Source: Saccharopolyspora galaxeae (GTDB lineage Bacteria; Actinomycetota; Actinomycetes; Mycobacteriales; Pseudonocardiaceae). Taken from it: a stretch of DNA of 64,000 nucleotides. A program made the position numbers and the translations under genes. The DNA is taken from the NCBI RefSeq assembly GCF_016526145.1, contig NZ_JADDUE010000006.1:1-64000 (forward strand), read 5' to 3'. This document shows positions 8,685 through 16,900 of the stretch, in pieces. How positions within the stretch are numbered: the first letter of the stretch is position 1; each line of letters begins with the position of its first letter. The notes beneath the pieces are model-generated. The model was not told the DNA's origin and did not search any database. It saw only the letters and a program-made list of their open reading frames with translations.

Positions 8685-9454
8685 GCCCGTTCGCCGCCGC
8701 ACCGCTGGCCGCGCTGGCCACGGTCCTGGCCAGCTACGGCATCGCCCGCCTGCGCGGGCGCTGGGACACGATCGACAGCGTCTGGGGTGCCGGTTTCGCG
8801 GTGATCGCGCTGGTCACCGCGCCGTTCGGAGCCGGAAGCCCGGCCGGGTGGGCCGTCGTGGCGCTCACCGCCGTGTGGGGTGTGCGGCTGTCGGTGCACC
8901 TGCACACCCGCAACGCGGGGAAGCCGGAAGACCGCCGCTACCGGGAGATGGCGCAGCGCTACGGCGATCGCGTCGGGGTGCTGATGTTCGTGCGGGTCTA
9001 CCTCGTGCAGGGCGTCGTGCTGTGGTTCGTTTCGCTGCCCGTGCAGGCCGCGGTGGCCGCCGAGCCCGCGCTGCCGGGCGCGGCGGTGTTCGCGGTGCTC
9101 GGCGGCTCGGTGTGGCTGATCGGCTTCGTCTTCGAGGCGGTCGGGGATCGGCAGCTGCGCAGGTTCAAAGCGGACCCCGCCAACGAGAACGCGGTGCTCG
9201 ACACCGGGCTTTGGCGCTACACGCGGCATCCGAACTACTTCGGGGACGCCTGCGTGTGGTGGGGGCTGTACCTGCTGGCGTGCCAGAGCTTCCTCGGTGT
9301 GGCGACCGTGCTCTCACCGGTGCTGATGACGTGGCTGCTCGCGCGCGGCACCGGCAAGCCGATGCTGGAACGCGGCCTGGCCGAACGCCGTCCCGCCTAC
9401 GCCGATTACGTCGCGCGCACCAGCGGTTTCCTCCCCCTCCCGCCGCGGCGGTGA
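8681..9454 (+). CDS. DUF1295 membrane oxidoreductase (Rv0446c-like)
   Basis: A 257-residue integral membrane protein of the DUF1295/steroid 5-alpha-reductase-like superfamily, with about six or seven hydrophobic segments. The C-terminal cofactor signature LWRYTRHPNYFGD (about residue 180) and the ending YADYVARTSGF are typical. M. tuberculosis has a homologue (Rv0446c) between sigK and ufaA1, so it belongs with this lipid locus, perhaps reducing an acyl or prenyl double bond; the substrate is not known. Its stop lies one base from the stop of the convergent zinc-ribbon gene. Confidence 0.87.
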   Translation: MSPFAAAPLAALATVLASYGIARLRGRWDTIDSVWGAGFAVIALVTAPFGAGSPAGWAVVALTAVWGVRLSVHLHTRNAGKPEDRRYREMAQRYGDRVGVLMFVRVYLVQGVVLWFVSLPVQAAVAAEPALPGAAVFAVLGGSVWLIGFVFEAVGDRQLRRFKADPANENAVLDTGLWRYTRHPNYFGDACVWWGLYLLACQSFLGVATVLSPVLMTWLLARGTGKPMLERGLAERRPAYADYVARTSGFLPLPPRR

Positions 9455-9455
9455 G

Positions 9456-9701
9456 TCAGCCGCGCGGCGACTCCCGCAGCAACCGGGCGGCTTCGGCCTT
9501 GGAGATCGTGGCCGTCCGGGCGCAGCGGGTGCAGGTGAGCGTCCGGCGGACGCGGACCGGGAACAGCGGGATGAAGAACACCGTGAACTTCGTGACCACC
9601 CGGTCCAGCACGGCTGCGTACTGCCCGCCGCAGGCGTGGCACAGCAGCAGCGGCACGCCGAGTCGCCGCGCGGTCCGCCGAAGTCCGAAAAGGATGAACA
9701 C
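9456..9701 (-). CDS. Small zinc-ribbon protein
   Basis: An 81-residue protein with two CxxC knuckles (CHACGGQY, about residues 21-24, and CTRCART, about 57-60) around a hydrophobic stretch (KFTVFFIPLFPV). This is a zinc-ribbon fold of the kind seen in many small actinobacterial proteins of unknown role. It is convergent with the DUF1295 gene and separated from it by one base. Confidence 0.75.
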   Translation of the reverse strand: MFILFGLRRTARRLGVPLLLCHACGGQYAAVLDRVVTKFTVFFIPLFPVRVRRTLTCTRCARTATISKAEAARLLRESPRG

Positions 9702-9741
9702 GACACTAGCCTACTGCCCGGCCCGCACCGGTTCGCCGACG

Positions 9742-9788
9742 GTGAACGGCCCGTTCGACCAATCTAGTCGGACGAACAGGCCGTTCAC
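9742..9788. repeat. Dispersed palindromic hairpin, copy 2
   Basis: An inverted repeat with arms GTGAACGGCCCGTTCG and its near-perfect complement, closely matching the copies at 26031 and 13801. It lies between two minus-strand genes, downstream of the amidohydrolase gene, so it can act as its terminator. Confidence 0.8.
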
Positions 9789-9811
9789 TCGGATCGACTT
9801 GCTTGCGGAGG

Positions 9812-11023
9812 TCAGTTGCTGAGGTAGGACAGGGCTGCGGTGACCAAGGTGCGGACGCCGGTGTCGATCGTGGGGTGCAGGGTCGGGGCGAACTGGGCGG
9901 AGTGGTTCGACGGGACGTCGGGCCCGGGCGCTAGCGTGCCGTCCGCGGCGAACCGCGCCGGGTCGATGCCGCCGACGAACCAGAACACCGACGGCACTCC
10001 GGCGGCGCGCCCGAACTCGCCGAAGTCCTCGCTGCCGGTGATCAGCGGGCCGTCGCGCACCTGGTCCGGCCCGAACTCCTCGCGGAACCGCGCGGTCAGC
10101 GCCTCGGTCGCCGCTTCGTCGTTGACCGTCGGCGGGTAGGAGGCCGTGGCGGTGATCTCCGGTTCGCGCGGCGCCGCGGACGCCGTCGACTCCGCACGCA
10201 CGATGCGCCGCACCGCCTCGTTGACCTTCTCCCGCACCGGTTCGGCGAACGAGCGGATGCTCAGCTGCAGCTCCGCCTCGTCCGGGATCACGTTCTCCTT
10301 GGCTCCCGCGTTCATCGCGCCGACGGTCACCACCGCCGCGTCGGTCGCCCCGATCTCCCTGGACACCACGGTCTGCAACCGCAGCACCGTCGAAGCCGCC
10401 AGCACCACCGGGTCGACCGTCGCCTCCGGCCGCGACCCGTGCCCGCCGCGGCCGAACAGCCGGACGTGCAGCGTGTCGCTGGCGGACATGGCCAGGCCGG
10501 AGCGGGTGAGCACGTGCCCGGCGGGCATCGGCGCGAGGTGCTGGCCGAGCGCCACGTCCGGGGTGCCGAAGCGGTCGAACAGCCCGTCCTCGACCATCGC
10601 GCGCGCACCGCCGCCGGCCTCCTCCGCGGGCTGGAGCACGAACAAGATCGTGCCGGACCAGGAATCCCGCCTCGCGGCAAGGCTTTCCGCCGCACCGAGC
10701 AGCCAGGTGACGTGCATGTCGTGCCCGCAGGCGTGCGCCACCGGAACCTCGATGCCCTGCGAATTCGTCGCGACCCGGGTGCTGGCGTAGGACAGCCCGG
10801 TCTCCTCCCGCACCGGCAGCGCGTCCATGTCGGCGCGCAGCAGCACGGTCGGCCCGGCACCGTTGCGCAGGACCCCGGCCACGCCGGTGCGGCCGATCCC
10901 GGTGGTGACTTCGCACCCGGCCGCGCGCAGGGCGTCCGCCCCGATGCCCGCGGTCCGGTGCTCCTCGAACGACAGCTCCGGGTTGCGGTGCAGGTCGACG
11001 TAGCGGCTTTCCAGGTCGCTCAT
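9812..11023 (-). CDS. M20 family amidohydrolase (aminoacylase/carboxypeptidase type)
   Basis: A 403-residue metal-dependent amidohydrolase resembling N-acyl amino acid and hippurate hydrolases. Metal-site motifs are LLRADMDALPV (about 60-70), HACGHDMHV (about 95) and LQPAEEAGGGA (about 125). The dimerisation domain begins near GRGGHGSRP, and the late metal ligand is in NHSAQFAP. An AAGGAG site is 6 bases before the ATG. It lies 228 bases downstream of the polyprenyl synthase gene on the same strand, a gap with no clear signal, so membership of the encapsulin operon is possible but unproven. Confidence 0.9.
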   Translation of the reverse strand: MSDLESRYVDLHRNPELSFEEHRTAGIGADALRAAGCEVTTGIGRTGVAGVLRNGAGPTVLLRADMDALPVREETGLSYASTRVATNSQGIEVPVAHACGHDMHVTWLLGAAESLAARRDSWSGTILFVLQPAEEAGGGARAMVEDGLFDRFGTPDVALGQHLAPMPAGHVLTRSGLAMSASDTLHVRLFGRGGHGSRPEATVDPVVLAASTVLRLQTVVSREIGATDAAVVTVGAMNAGAKENVIPDEAELQLSIRSFAEPVREKVNEAVRRIVRAESTASAAPREPEITATASYPPTVNDEAATEALTARFREEFGPDQVRDGPLITGSEDFGEFGRAAGVPSVFWFVGGIDPARFAADGTLAPGPDVPSNHSAQFAPTLHPTIDTGVRTLVTAALSYLSN

Positions 11024-11251
11024 GTTGCTCCTTCCGGCGGTACTGCCCGGAAGTCTCGGATCGCGTCGTGCTGCTTGCAACGTGCGCGAGAGCGACGCGA
11101 CACGCGGCGGGGCCGAGCGGACGGTCGCAGGACGCGGTCGCCGGTGGAGGTCCGCTCCTCGCGGCCATCCGTCGTGGACCGCTCCGGCCGCAGCACTGCG
11201 CGAACCGGCCGGACCCGCGGCGGTACCGGCGGCAACGGTCCACCCGCGGTT

Positions 11252-12277
11252 TCAGTACTTCCTGCTGGTGAGCATCCTGGTCAAGCCGGACAGCTCCGCC
11301 GCCACCTCCGGTGCCGGGTCGGCCAGCCGCAGCTGCTCGTGCGCCTCCCGCTCGCACCGCTCGACGCGTTGCAGGCACCATTCCCGGCCGCCGGCCTCGG
11401 TCACCAGCTCGGCCGCCCGCACCGCGTCCTTTTCGGACAGTTCGGTGGCGCGCTCGTAGAGCTCGGCGAGTTCGCCGCCCGCCGCGGTGCCGGAGTTCAA
11501 CGCGGCCACCACCGGCAGCGACTTCTTCCGGTTCCGCAGGTCCGAATGCACCGGTTTCCCGGTCACCTCCGGATCGCCCCAAATGCCCAGCAGGTCGTCC
11601 ACCAGCTGGAACGCCAGGCCGAGCCGGGTGCCGAAGCGCCGCAACCGCTGCGCCCGCTCCGGCCCGGCACCGCCGAACGAAGCGCCGAGCGCGCAACTGC
11701 AACCCAGCAGCGAAGCCGTTTTCGCGCTCACCATCGTCAAGCACTCCGGCAGCGCCACATCGGAGCGGCGCTCGAACGACATGTCCGCGCTCTGCCCGTC
11801 CACCAGGTTCAGCACCGTGCTGTTGAGCTCCTGCAACCCGGACATCGCAGCCGGGTGCCCGCTGGCGGTGAGCACATCCGCGGCCAGCGTCAGCAGCGCG
11901 TCACCGGCGAGGATCGCCGCACCCGAACCGAACACCCGCCACGCCGTGGGCCGGTGCCTGCGGGTCAGGTCGCCGTCCATCACGTCGTCGTGCAGCAGTG
12001 AGAAGTTGTGCACCAGCTCCACCGCCACCGCCGCGGGCAGCGCCGCCTCGGCGTCCGCGCCGACGGCACGCGCCGAGAGCAGCACCAGGTTCGGCCGGAT
12101 CGCCTTGCCCGCCGGAGCCTCCACCGGTGCGCCGTGCTCGTCCCACCAGCCGAAGTGGTGACCGACGATGCGGCTCATCGACTCCGGCAGCGTGCCCACG
12201 GCCGCACGCAGCGCGGGGTCCAGCAGGGCGCGCCCGGCCGCGAGGGTGTCGGGCACGCCGTCGACTCCCGTGCTCAT
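11252..12277 (-). CDS. Polyprenyl diphosphate synthase, candidate encapsulin cargo
   Basis: A 341-residue trans-isoprenyl diphosphate synthase, condensing isopentenyl and allylic diphosphates into a longer prenyl diphosphate. The first aspartate-rich motif is DDVMD (97-101) with Phe five residues before it. The second is DDLLG (227-231) with Gly in place of the last Asp, followed by D235. K-GKPVHSDLRNRKKSLP is the usual downstream segment. Product chain length cannot be assigned. The AAGGGA ribosome site overlaps the end of the preceding encapsulin gene, 13 bases away, so the two are coupled. Polyprenyl transferases are an established cargo type of Family 2B encapsulins, which supports encapsulation. 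There is no long disordered N-terminal leader. Confidence 0.92.
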   Translation of the reverse strand: MSTGVDGVPDTLAAGRALLDPALRAAVGTLPESMSRIVGHHFGWWDEHGAPVEAPAGKAIRPNLVLLSARAVGADAEAALPAAVAVELVHNFSLLHDDVMDGDLTRRHRPTAWRVFGSGAAILAGDALLTLAADVLTASGHPAAMSGLQELNSTVLNLVDGQSADMSFERRSDVALPECLTMVSAKTASLLGCSCALGASFGGAGPERAQRLRRFGTRLGLAFQLVDDLLGIWGDPEVTGKPVHSDLRNRKKSLPVVAALNSGTAAGGELAELYERATELSEKDAVRAAELVTEAGGREWCLQRVERCEREAHEQLRLADPAPEVAAELSGLTRMLTSRKY

Positions 12278-12290
12278 CCGCGAAGTCCCT

Positions 12291-13697
12291 TCACCGCGTG
12301 GTCTCGACGTGTTCGAGCACCCCGAGCGCGTCCGGCACCAGCACCGCCGCCGAGTAGTAGGTGCTGACCAGGTAGGAGCTCACCGCGTGCTCGTCGAGGT
12401 TCATGAACCGCGCGTTCAGGCCCGGCTCGAGCTCGTCCGGGATGCCGGTCTGGTGCAGACCGATCACGCCGCTGTCCTCGGCGCCGGTGCGCATCGCAAG
12501 GATCGAGGTGCTCCCGGACTCGTCGATCGGAATCTTGTTGCACGGCAGCAGCGGAACTCCGCGCCAGCCGGTCAACCGCGCGCCGTCGGTTTCGACGGTG
12601 TCCGGCACCACGCCGCGCTTGTTGCACTCGCGGCCGAACGCCGCGATCGCCTTGGGATGCGCGGCGAACAGCTTCGTCCCGCGCCGCCGGGACAGCAGCT
12701 CGTCCAGGTCGTCCGGCGCGGGCGGGCCGGTGCGGGTGTGGATCCGCTGCGAGAGGTCGGCGTTGTGCAGCAGTCCGAAATCGCGGCTGTTGACCAGGTC
12801 GTTCTCCTGCCGTTCGCGCAGCGCCTGGATGGTCAGCCGCAGCTGCTGCTCGGTCTGGTCCATCGGCGTGCTGTAGAGGTCGGTGACCCGCGTGTGCACC
12901 CGCAGGATGCTTTGCGCGACGGCCAGTTCGTACTCGCGCGGCGCGGTCTCGTAGTCGACGAAGGTGCCGCCGAGCAGCTGTTCCCCGGAATGCCCCGAGT
13001 TGATGCCGATCTCGGCCTCGCCGTGCTTGTTCTGCGCCTTGCGCGGCCGCGACCCGACCTGCTCCAGATGTGCCCGCAGCGAATCCGTGCGGTCGCGGAT
13101 CTCCTGCAGCACCGGGGAACGCAGCGCCAGCACCGTGCACGCGGTGACGGCTTTGAGATCGCACCGCCAGTTGCCGTCCTCGCCGGTCAGCACCTCGTCG
13201 CCGATGTGGTCGCCGTCGGCGATCATGCCGAGCACCGCGTCGTCGCCGTACTGGCCGCGGGCGAGCTTGTGCACCTTGCCGTGCGCGACCAGCAGCAGCC
13301 GGTCGATCGGCTGGCCCGCCTCGGCGATCACGTCGCCCGCGGCGTACTCGTGCTGGGTGAACCGGTCGGCCAGCGCGCCGAGCGCGCCGGAGTCGTCGAA
13401 TCCGCGCAGCGCGGGCAGTTCCCGCAGCTCCTGCGGCACGACCTGCACGTGCGCGCCGGTGTTGACGAAGGTGATGCGCCCGTCGCCGAGCGTGTAGGTC
13501 AACCGCCGGTTCACCCGGTACGTGCCCGCGGTGGCCTCCACCCACGGCAGCTTGCGCAGCAGCCAGCGGGAACTGATGCCCTGCATCTGCGGCGGAGTCT
13601 TGGTGGTGGTCGCCAGGTTCCGCGCCGCGGCGGTGCCCAGGCTCAGCGCCGGGCGGTCGGTCTGCTGCCGGTCTGCGGTGTCGATCTCGCGGGTCAT
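12291..13697 (-). CDS. Family 2B encapsulin shell protein B (EshA-like, with cyclic-nucleotide-binding-like insert)
   Basis: A 468-residue protein with an HK97-type shell fold interrupted by a cyclic-nucleotide-binding-like domain, the arrangement that defines Family 2B encapsulins and Streptomyces EshA. The conserved N-terminal arm has [20 protein letters not shown] (about 20-39). The insert covers about residues 88-205 ([20 protein letters not shown]). The C-terminal shell part contains [43 protein letters not shown] and [20 protein letters not shown]. The position of the usual phosphate-binding Arg in the insert is Trp ([10 protein letters not shown]). The ATG has CGGGAG upstream; 268 bases separate it from the first shell gene. 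Shell identity is confident; ligand binding is not. Confidence 0.93.
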   Translation of the reverse strand: MTREIDTADRQQTDRPALSLGTAAARNLATTTKTPPQMQGISSRWLLRKLPWVEATAGTYRVNRRLTYTLGDGRITFVNTGAHVQVVPQELRELPALRGFDDSGALGALADRFTQHEYAAGDVIAEAGQPIDRLLLVAHGKVHKLARGQYGDDAVLGMIADGDHIGDEVLTGEDGNWRCDLKAVTACTVLALRSPVLQEIRDRTDSLRAHLEQVGSRPRKAQNKHGEAEIGINSGHSGEQLLGGTFVDYETAPREYELAVAQSILRVHTRVTDLYSTPMDQTEQQLRLTIQALRERQENDLVNSRDFGLLHNADLSQRIHTRTGPPAPDDLDELLSRRRGTKLFAAHPKAIAAFGRECNKRGVVPDTVETDGARLTGWRGVPLLPCNKIPIDESGSTSILAMRTGAEDSGVIGLHQTGIPDELEPGLNARFMNLDEHAVSSYLVSTYYSAAVLVPDALGVLEHVETTR

Positions 13698-13800
13698 GCG
13701 GCTCCCGTCGGTTCCGAGCCTGTTCTGGATCATGTTGCGTAGGTGGTCGGGTAGCGGTGCCGGTCGCTCCGGTGCTGGGAGCGGCTGCGTGTTCGCAACG

Positions 13801-13849
13801 AGTGACCGCACCGTTCGCCCGAACTATTGGGGCGAAGCGGCCGTTCACT
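13801..13849. repeat. Dispersed palindromic hairpin, copy 3
   Basis: An imperfect inverted repeat (AGTGACCGCACCGTTCG against CGAAGCGGCCGTTCACT) of the same family as 9742 and 26031. It lies between the two encapsulin genes and could attenuate transcription from the first to the second. Confidence 0.75.
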
Positions 13850-13877
13850 CCGGATGCCGCTTCCCGCCGACCACCGG

Positions 13878-13913
13878 CCACAGTGGACATCGCTGTACCA
13901 GTCCACAGTGGAT
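13878..13913. promoter_or_regulatory. Doubled palindrome upstream of encapsulin B
   Basis: Two copies of the near-palindrome CCACAGTGGA (13878-13887 and 13903-13912) sit 25 bases apart in the gap between the two shell genes. Paired copies on a similar helix face look like a regulator site, but single copies of the same word also occur inside genes across the window, so it may be a genome-wide motif instead. Confidence 0.35.
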
Positions 13914-13965
13914 AGATATCGGCCGGGGCCCGCGGCCGAGGCCGGTGGCCCCGGCCGCCCGGGTT

Positions 13966-15372
13966 TCAGCCGTCGCGTCCGACCTCGACGTTCTCCAGCA
14001 CGCCGAGCGCGTCCGGGGTCAGCACCGCCGCCGAGTAGTAGGTGCTGACCAGGTAGGAGATCACCGCGCTCTCGTTGATCCCCATGAACCGCACCGACAG
14101 GCCCGGCTGGTACTCGTCCGGGATGCCGGTCTGGTGCAGGCCCACCACGCCCTGGTTCTGCTCGCCCGCGCGCAGCAGCATGATCGAGCTCGACCGCGTC
14201 TCGGACACGCCGATCTTGTTGCAGGGCAGCAGCGGCACACCGCGCCACGCCGGGAAGTGGTGCCCGCCGAACTCCACGTTCTGCGGGTACAGGCCGCGGT
14301 GGCTGCACTCGCGGCCGAACGCCGCGATCGCGCGCGGGTGCGCCAGGAAGAAGCTGGGTTCCTTCCACACCGTGGACAGCAGCTCGTCCATGTCGTCGGG
14401 CGTGGGCGGGCCGGTGCGGGTGTGGATGCGCTGCGCGAGGTCGGCGTTGTGCAGCAGCCCGAAGTCGCGGTTGTTGATCAGCTCCTGCTCCTGGCGCTCG
14501 CGCAGCGCCTCGATGGTCAGCCGCAGCTGCTGCTCGGTCTGGTTCATCGGCTGGTTGTAGAGGTCTGCGACGCGGCTGTGCACCCGCAGCACCGTCTGCG
14601 CGACGCTGAGCTCGTACTCCCGCGGCGAGAGCTCGTAATCCACGTAGGTGCCGGCGAGTTCGGTCTCGCCGACGTGCCCGGAGCTGATGTCGATCTCGGC
14701 CTCGCCGTGCTCGTTCTGCGGCTTCGGCCGGTCGCTCAGCGCCTGCTGGATGTGCGTGCGCAGCGACTCCGCCGCGTTCATCTCCTGCAGGCTCTGGTGC
14801 CGCAGGGTGAGCACGGTGCAGCCGGTCACGGCCTTGACGGTGTGCTTCCACGAGCCGTCCGCGGAGGCCAGCGCCTCCGCGCCGAAGTACTCCCCGCTGG
14901 CCATCACGCCGAGCACGGTGTCGTCGCCGTACTCCCCGCGGCCGATCTTGTTGGCCTTGCCGTGCGCGAGCAGGAACACCTGGTCCACCGGCTGCCCGGA
15001 CTCGACGATCACGTCGCCGGGGCCGAACTCCTGCTGCACGAAGCGGTCCGCGAGCGCGCCCAGCGCCGACTCGTCGTCGAACCCGCGCAGCAGCGGCAGT
15101 TCGCGCAGCTCCTGCGGGATGACGCGGACTTCGCTGCCGGTGTTGGTGCAGGTGATCCGGCCGTCGCCGAGGGTGTAGGTGAGCCGGCGGTTGACCCGGT
15201 AGGTGCCGCCTGCGGCCTGCGTCCAGGGCAGCATCTTCAGCAGCCACCGCGAGGTGACGCCCTGCATCTGCGGCGGGGTCTTCGTCGTGGTCGCCAGGTT
15301 CCGCGCCGCTGCGGTGCCCAGGCTCAGCTGCGGCCGCTCGTTCTCATCGACACCCGTATCCGCCACGGTCAC
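13966..15372 (-). CDS. Family 2B encapsulin shell protein A (EshA-like, with cyclic-nucleotide-binding-like insert)
   Basis: The first of two tandem shell genes, also 468 residues from the GTG at 15372, and aligned with shell protein B over its whole length without large gaps. It shares the [20 protein letters not shown] arm, an insert at about 85-205 ([20 protein letters not shown]) and the HK97-type blocks [30 protein letters not shown] and [19 protein letters not shown]. They differ most in the insert and in the loop after [10 protein letters not shown], so the shell may be a two-component assembly. The start is less certain: GTGs at 15381 and 15366 are alternatives. Nothing long enough to be a gene lies directly upstream. 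Confidence 0.92.
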   Translation of the reverse strand: MTVADTGVDENERPQLSLGTAAARNLATTTKTPPQMQGVTSRWLLKMLPWTQAAGGTYRVNRRLTYTLGDGRITCTNTGSEVRVIPQELRELPLLRGFDDESALGALADRFVQQEFGPGDVIVESGQPVDQVFLLAHGKANKIGRGEYGDDTVLGVMASGEYFGAEALASADGSWKHTVKAVTGCTVLTLRHQSLQEMNAAESLRTHIQQALSDRPKPQNEHGEAEIDISSGHVGETELAGTYVDYELSPREYELSVAQTVLRVHSRVADLYNQPMNQTEQQLRLTIEALRERQEQELINNRDFGLLHNADLAQRIHTRTGPPTPDDMDELLSTVWKEPSFFLAHPRAIAAFGRECSHRGLYPQNVEFGGHHFPAWRGVPLLPCNKIGVSETRSSSIMLLRAGEQNQGVVGLHQTGIPDEYQPGLSVRFMGINESAVISYLVSTYYSAAVLTPDALGVLENVEVGRDG

Positions 15373-15772
15373 GAGGTACACCACCCAATCTTCGCTACGA
15401 GGTTGTTGCCTGGTCTTCGGGACGGGATCCCGGATTCCCGCGGTCGTCGGCCAGGAGCTCACCGGCCGAGCCGGCGAACCGCCGGCCACCGGGCGCGAGC
15501 CGGTGCCGGGACCACGTCCCGGGATGGTTTTCCGGGCGCGCGCATCGAGGGGTTGTGCGCACCCGCACCGGCCCGTGCCGAATCCGGCGCCGGGCAGCAT
15601 TGCCCGCACGCCCGTCAATTGCACGGATCGTTCGCGTTGTTCGGTCGCGCTTGTGCTTTTCCAGCGGTGATTCCGGCGCGCGGTCGGCATTCGAGCCGAC
15701 GATTCCGGCCGGGTCGAGTTCTCTCGATCAGTTGCTTGGCGGTGCAGACGCTAGCACCGCCGGATGGGCCCG
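15373..15772. other. Gene-free stretch upstream of the encapsulin locus
   Basis: About 400 bases between the encapsulin A start and a promoter facing the other way. It must hold the promoter of the encapsulin operon, but I cannot point to convincing -35/-10 hexamers. Open frames here have no ribosome site and no family resemblance. Confidence 0.5.
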
Positions 15773-15778
15773 TATAGT
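15773..15778 (+). promoter_or_regulatory. -10 element of a small transcript
   Basis: TATAGT is close to the consensus TATAAT in a GC-rich region. It would start transcription near 15785, leaving a leader of about 13 bases that contains GAAGGAG before the ATG of the 23-codon ORF. A matching -35 is not evident. Confidence 0.5.
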
Positions 15779-15797
15779 CACCCGAAGGAGCTAAGCG

Positions 15798-15869
15798 ATG
15801 GGCCTCGATCGTTCCGCGACCGATTTCCCCGACGATCACTCGATCGGCCTGTTGCATCACATGAAGTAG
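15798..15869 (+). CDS. Possible 23-residue peptide, unrecognised
   Basis: A short ORF from ATG 15798 to TAG 15869 with a strong AAGGAG site 7 bases upstream and a TATAGT -10 element at the right distance for a short leader. The peptide is acidic in the middle (TDFPDDHS) and ends in GLLHHMK. I recognise no family. It stands alone in a gene-poor stretch divergent from the encapsulin operon. It could be a leader peptide, a signalling or precursor peptide, or the remains of a longer gene: the same frame continues past the TAG for about 30 codons. Confidence 0.45.
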   Translation: MGLDRSATDFPDDHSIGLLHHMK

Positions 15870-16221
15870 TTGTTGGTGGAACGAATTCCTGGGCTTCGAG
15901 CTCTGCGCCGCGCGCCGCTACGATTAACGGGTCCGGTTTCTCGGCCGAATTGCATTCGGTGAATGCGCGCTCCTGCTCTGACCGGGGGATCGGGAGCGCG
16001 CTGCCGCCCGGCGGAGCCGGTTGCTGTCGCGGCGCATCGCTGCAGTAGCGTTCTGCGCGGGGAAAACGCGTCTCACCGACAAAATCTCAGGTTTCTCGAA
16101 ATCGGCTCGGACGTGCGGGTTGTCGCGGGGACTGTTGGTAGCGGCGTGCGATCAGCGTGGGATGTTTCGCGATGGCGTCGCGTGCGGGCGGCGCCTACTG
16201 GGTCGGAGGAGGACGGCCACG
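15870..16221. other. Gene-free stretch before the XRE regulator
   Basis: About 350 bases of mixed composition, locally less GC-rich than its surroundings, with no open frame that carries a ribosome site or family signature. I see no repeat or convincing promoter in it. Confidence 0.5.
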
Positions 16222-16518
16222 ATGCGGTGGAATCTGCGGCTGGCGGCGGCCAATCGCGGTATCTGGAAAGCGGGCGAACTGCAGCGCAGGCTGGCCGAGC
16301 GGGGACTGGTCGTCTCCGCGGGCAAGATGTCCGCGCTGTGGTCCGGGCAGCCCAGCAGCGTGAAGCTGGACGATTTGGACGTGCTGTGCGCGGTGCTCGG
16401 CTGCGAAGTCGGGGAACTGCTCATTCCGCAGCCGGAACGGGTGCCGCCGGCGAGCTCTTCCGCGGATCCCGGTGGTGCGGCCGGAACCGGCGAGTCCGGG
16501 CGGTCCGGTTCCGGATGA
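16222..16518 (+). CDS. Small XRE/Cro-type DNA-binding protein
   Basis: A 98-residue protein with one helix-turn-helix of the Cro/CI type over residues 1-70. The pattern RWNLRLAAANRGIWKAGELQ...SAGKMSALWSGQPSSVKLDDL...LCAVLGCEVGELL is typical of a widespread actinobacterial family. The tail is a low-complexity Gly/Ser/Pro stretch. The ATG is preceded by GGAGGAGG at a distance of about 9. These proteins are regulators of unknown targets and often lie near mobile or accessory genes; no partner is obvious here. Confidence 0.75.
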   Translation: MRWNLRLAAANRGIWKAGELQRRLAERGLVVSAGKMSALWSGQPSSVKLDDLDVLCAVLGCEVGELLIPQPERVPPASSSADPGGAAGTGESGRSGSG

Positions 16519-16900
16519 GCGTTTCCGGAGGACCGTGCGCGCGATACCTTTTCCGGTCGGCACGGCCAAGCGCCGAAGGGCGATCAATCGATAGTGATGG
16601 TGATCACTCGAATTCGTTTCGTGGTGAATGGGAGGTGGTACTGCTCCGAAGCGGTGATCGATGGTTATTCGGTCGGATGAACCCGACGGTGGCGCTCTTG
16701 TGCGGGATCCGCCGTGCTGGCTAGCTTGTCGATCGGCCGTTCGCACCTGAGATGAATCCCCGCGCGTCGACGGGTGGATCGAGTGCCGACGGCTCGGCTC
16801 CCGCGGTAATGCTCGCGGGAAATACGGCGCGAACGGCCGTGCGCGTTTTCGGTGTTTCCGCGCGCCCGTTCGCGCGCATCGGCGGTCGGAAAGGAATGCG
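16519..16900. other. Gene-free stretch after the XRE regulator
   Basis: About 380 bases with a comparatively AT-rich part around 16560-16680 and small inverted words such as GTGATCAC. No frame here shows a ribosome site plus sensible coding pattern. It presumably contains the promoter of the 16901 gene. Confidence 0.45.

Noticed and set aside
13966-15690. 574-codon version of encapsulin A
   Set aside because: The extra N-terminal 106 residues are Arg/Pro/Gly low-complexity; encapsulin B and the family begin near the conserved [14 protein letters not shown] arm.
15615-15860. 81-codon minus-strand ORF upstream of the encapsulin locus
   Set aside because: No ribosome site, no family signal, and it covers the promoter and small ORF on the other strand.
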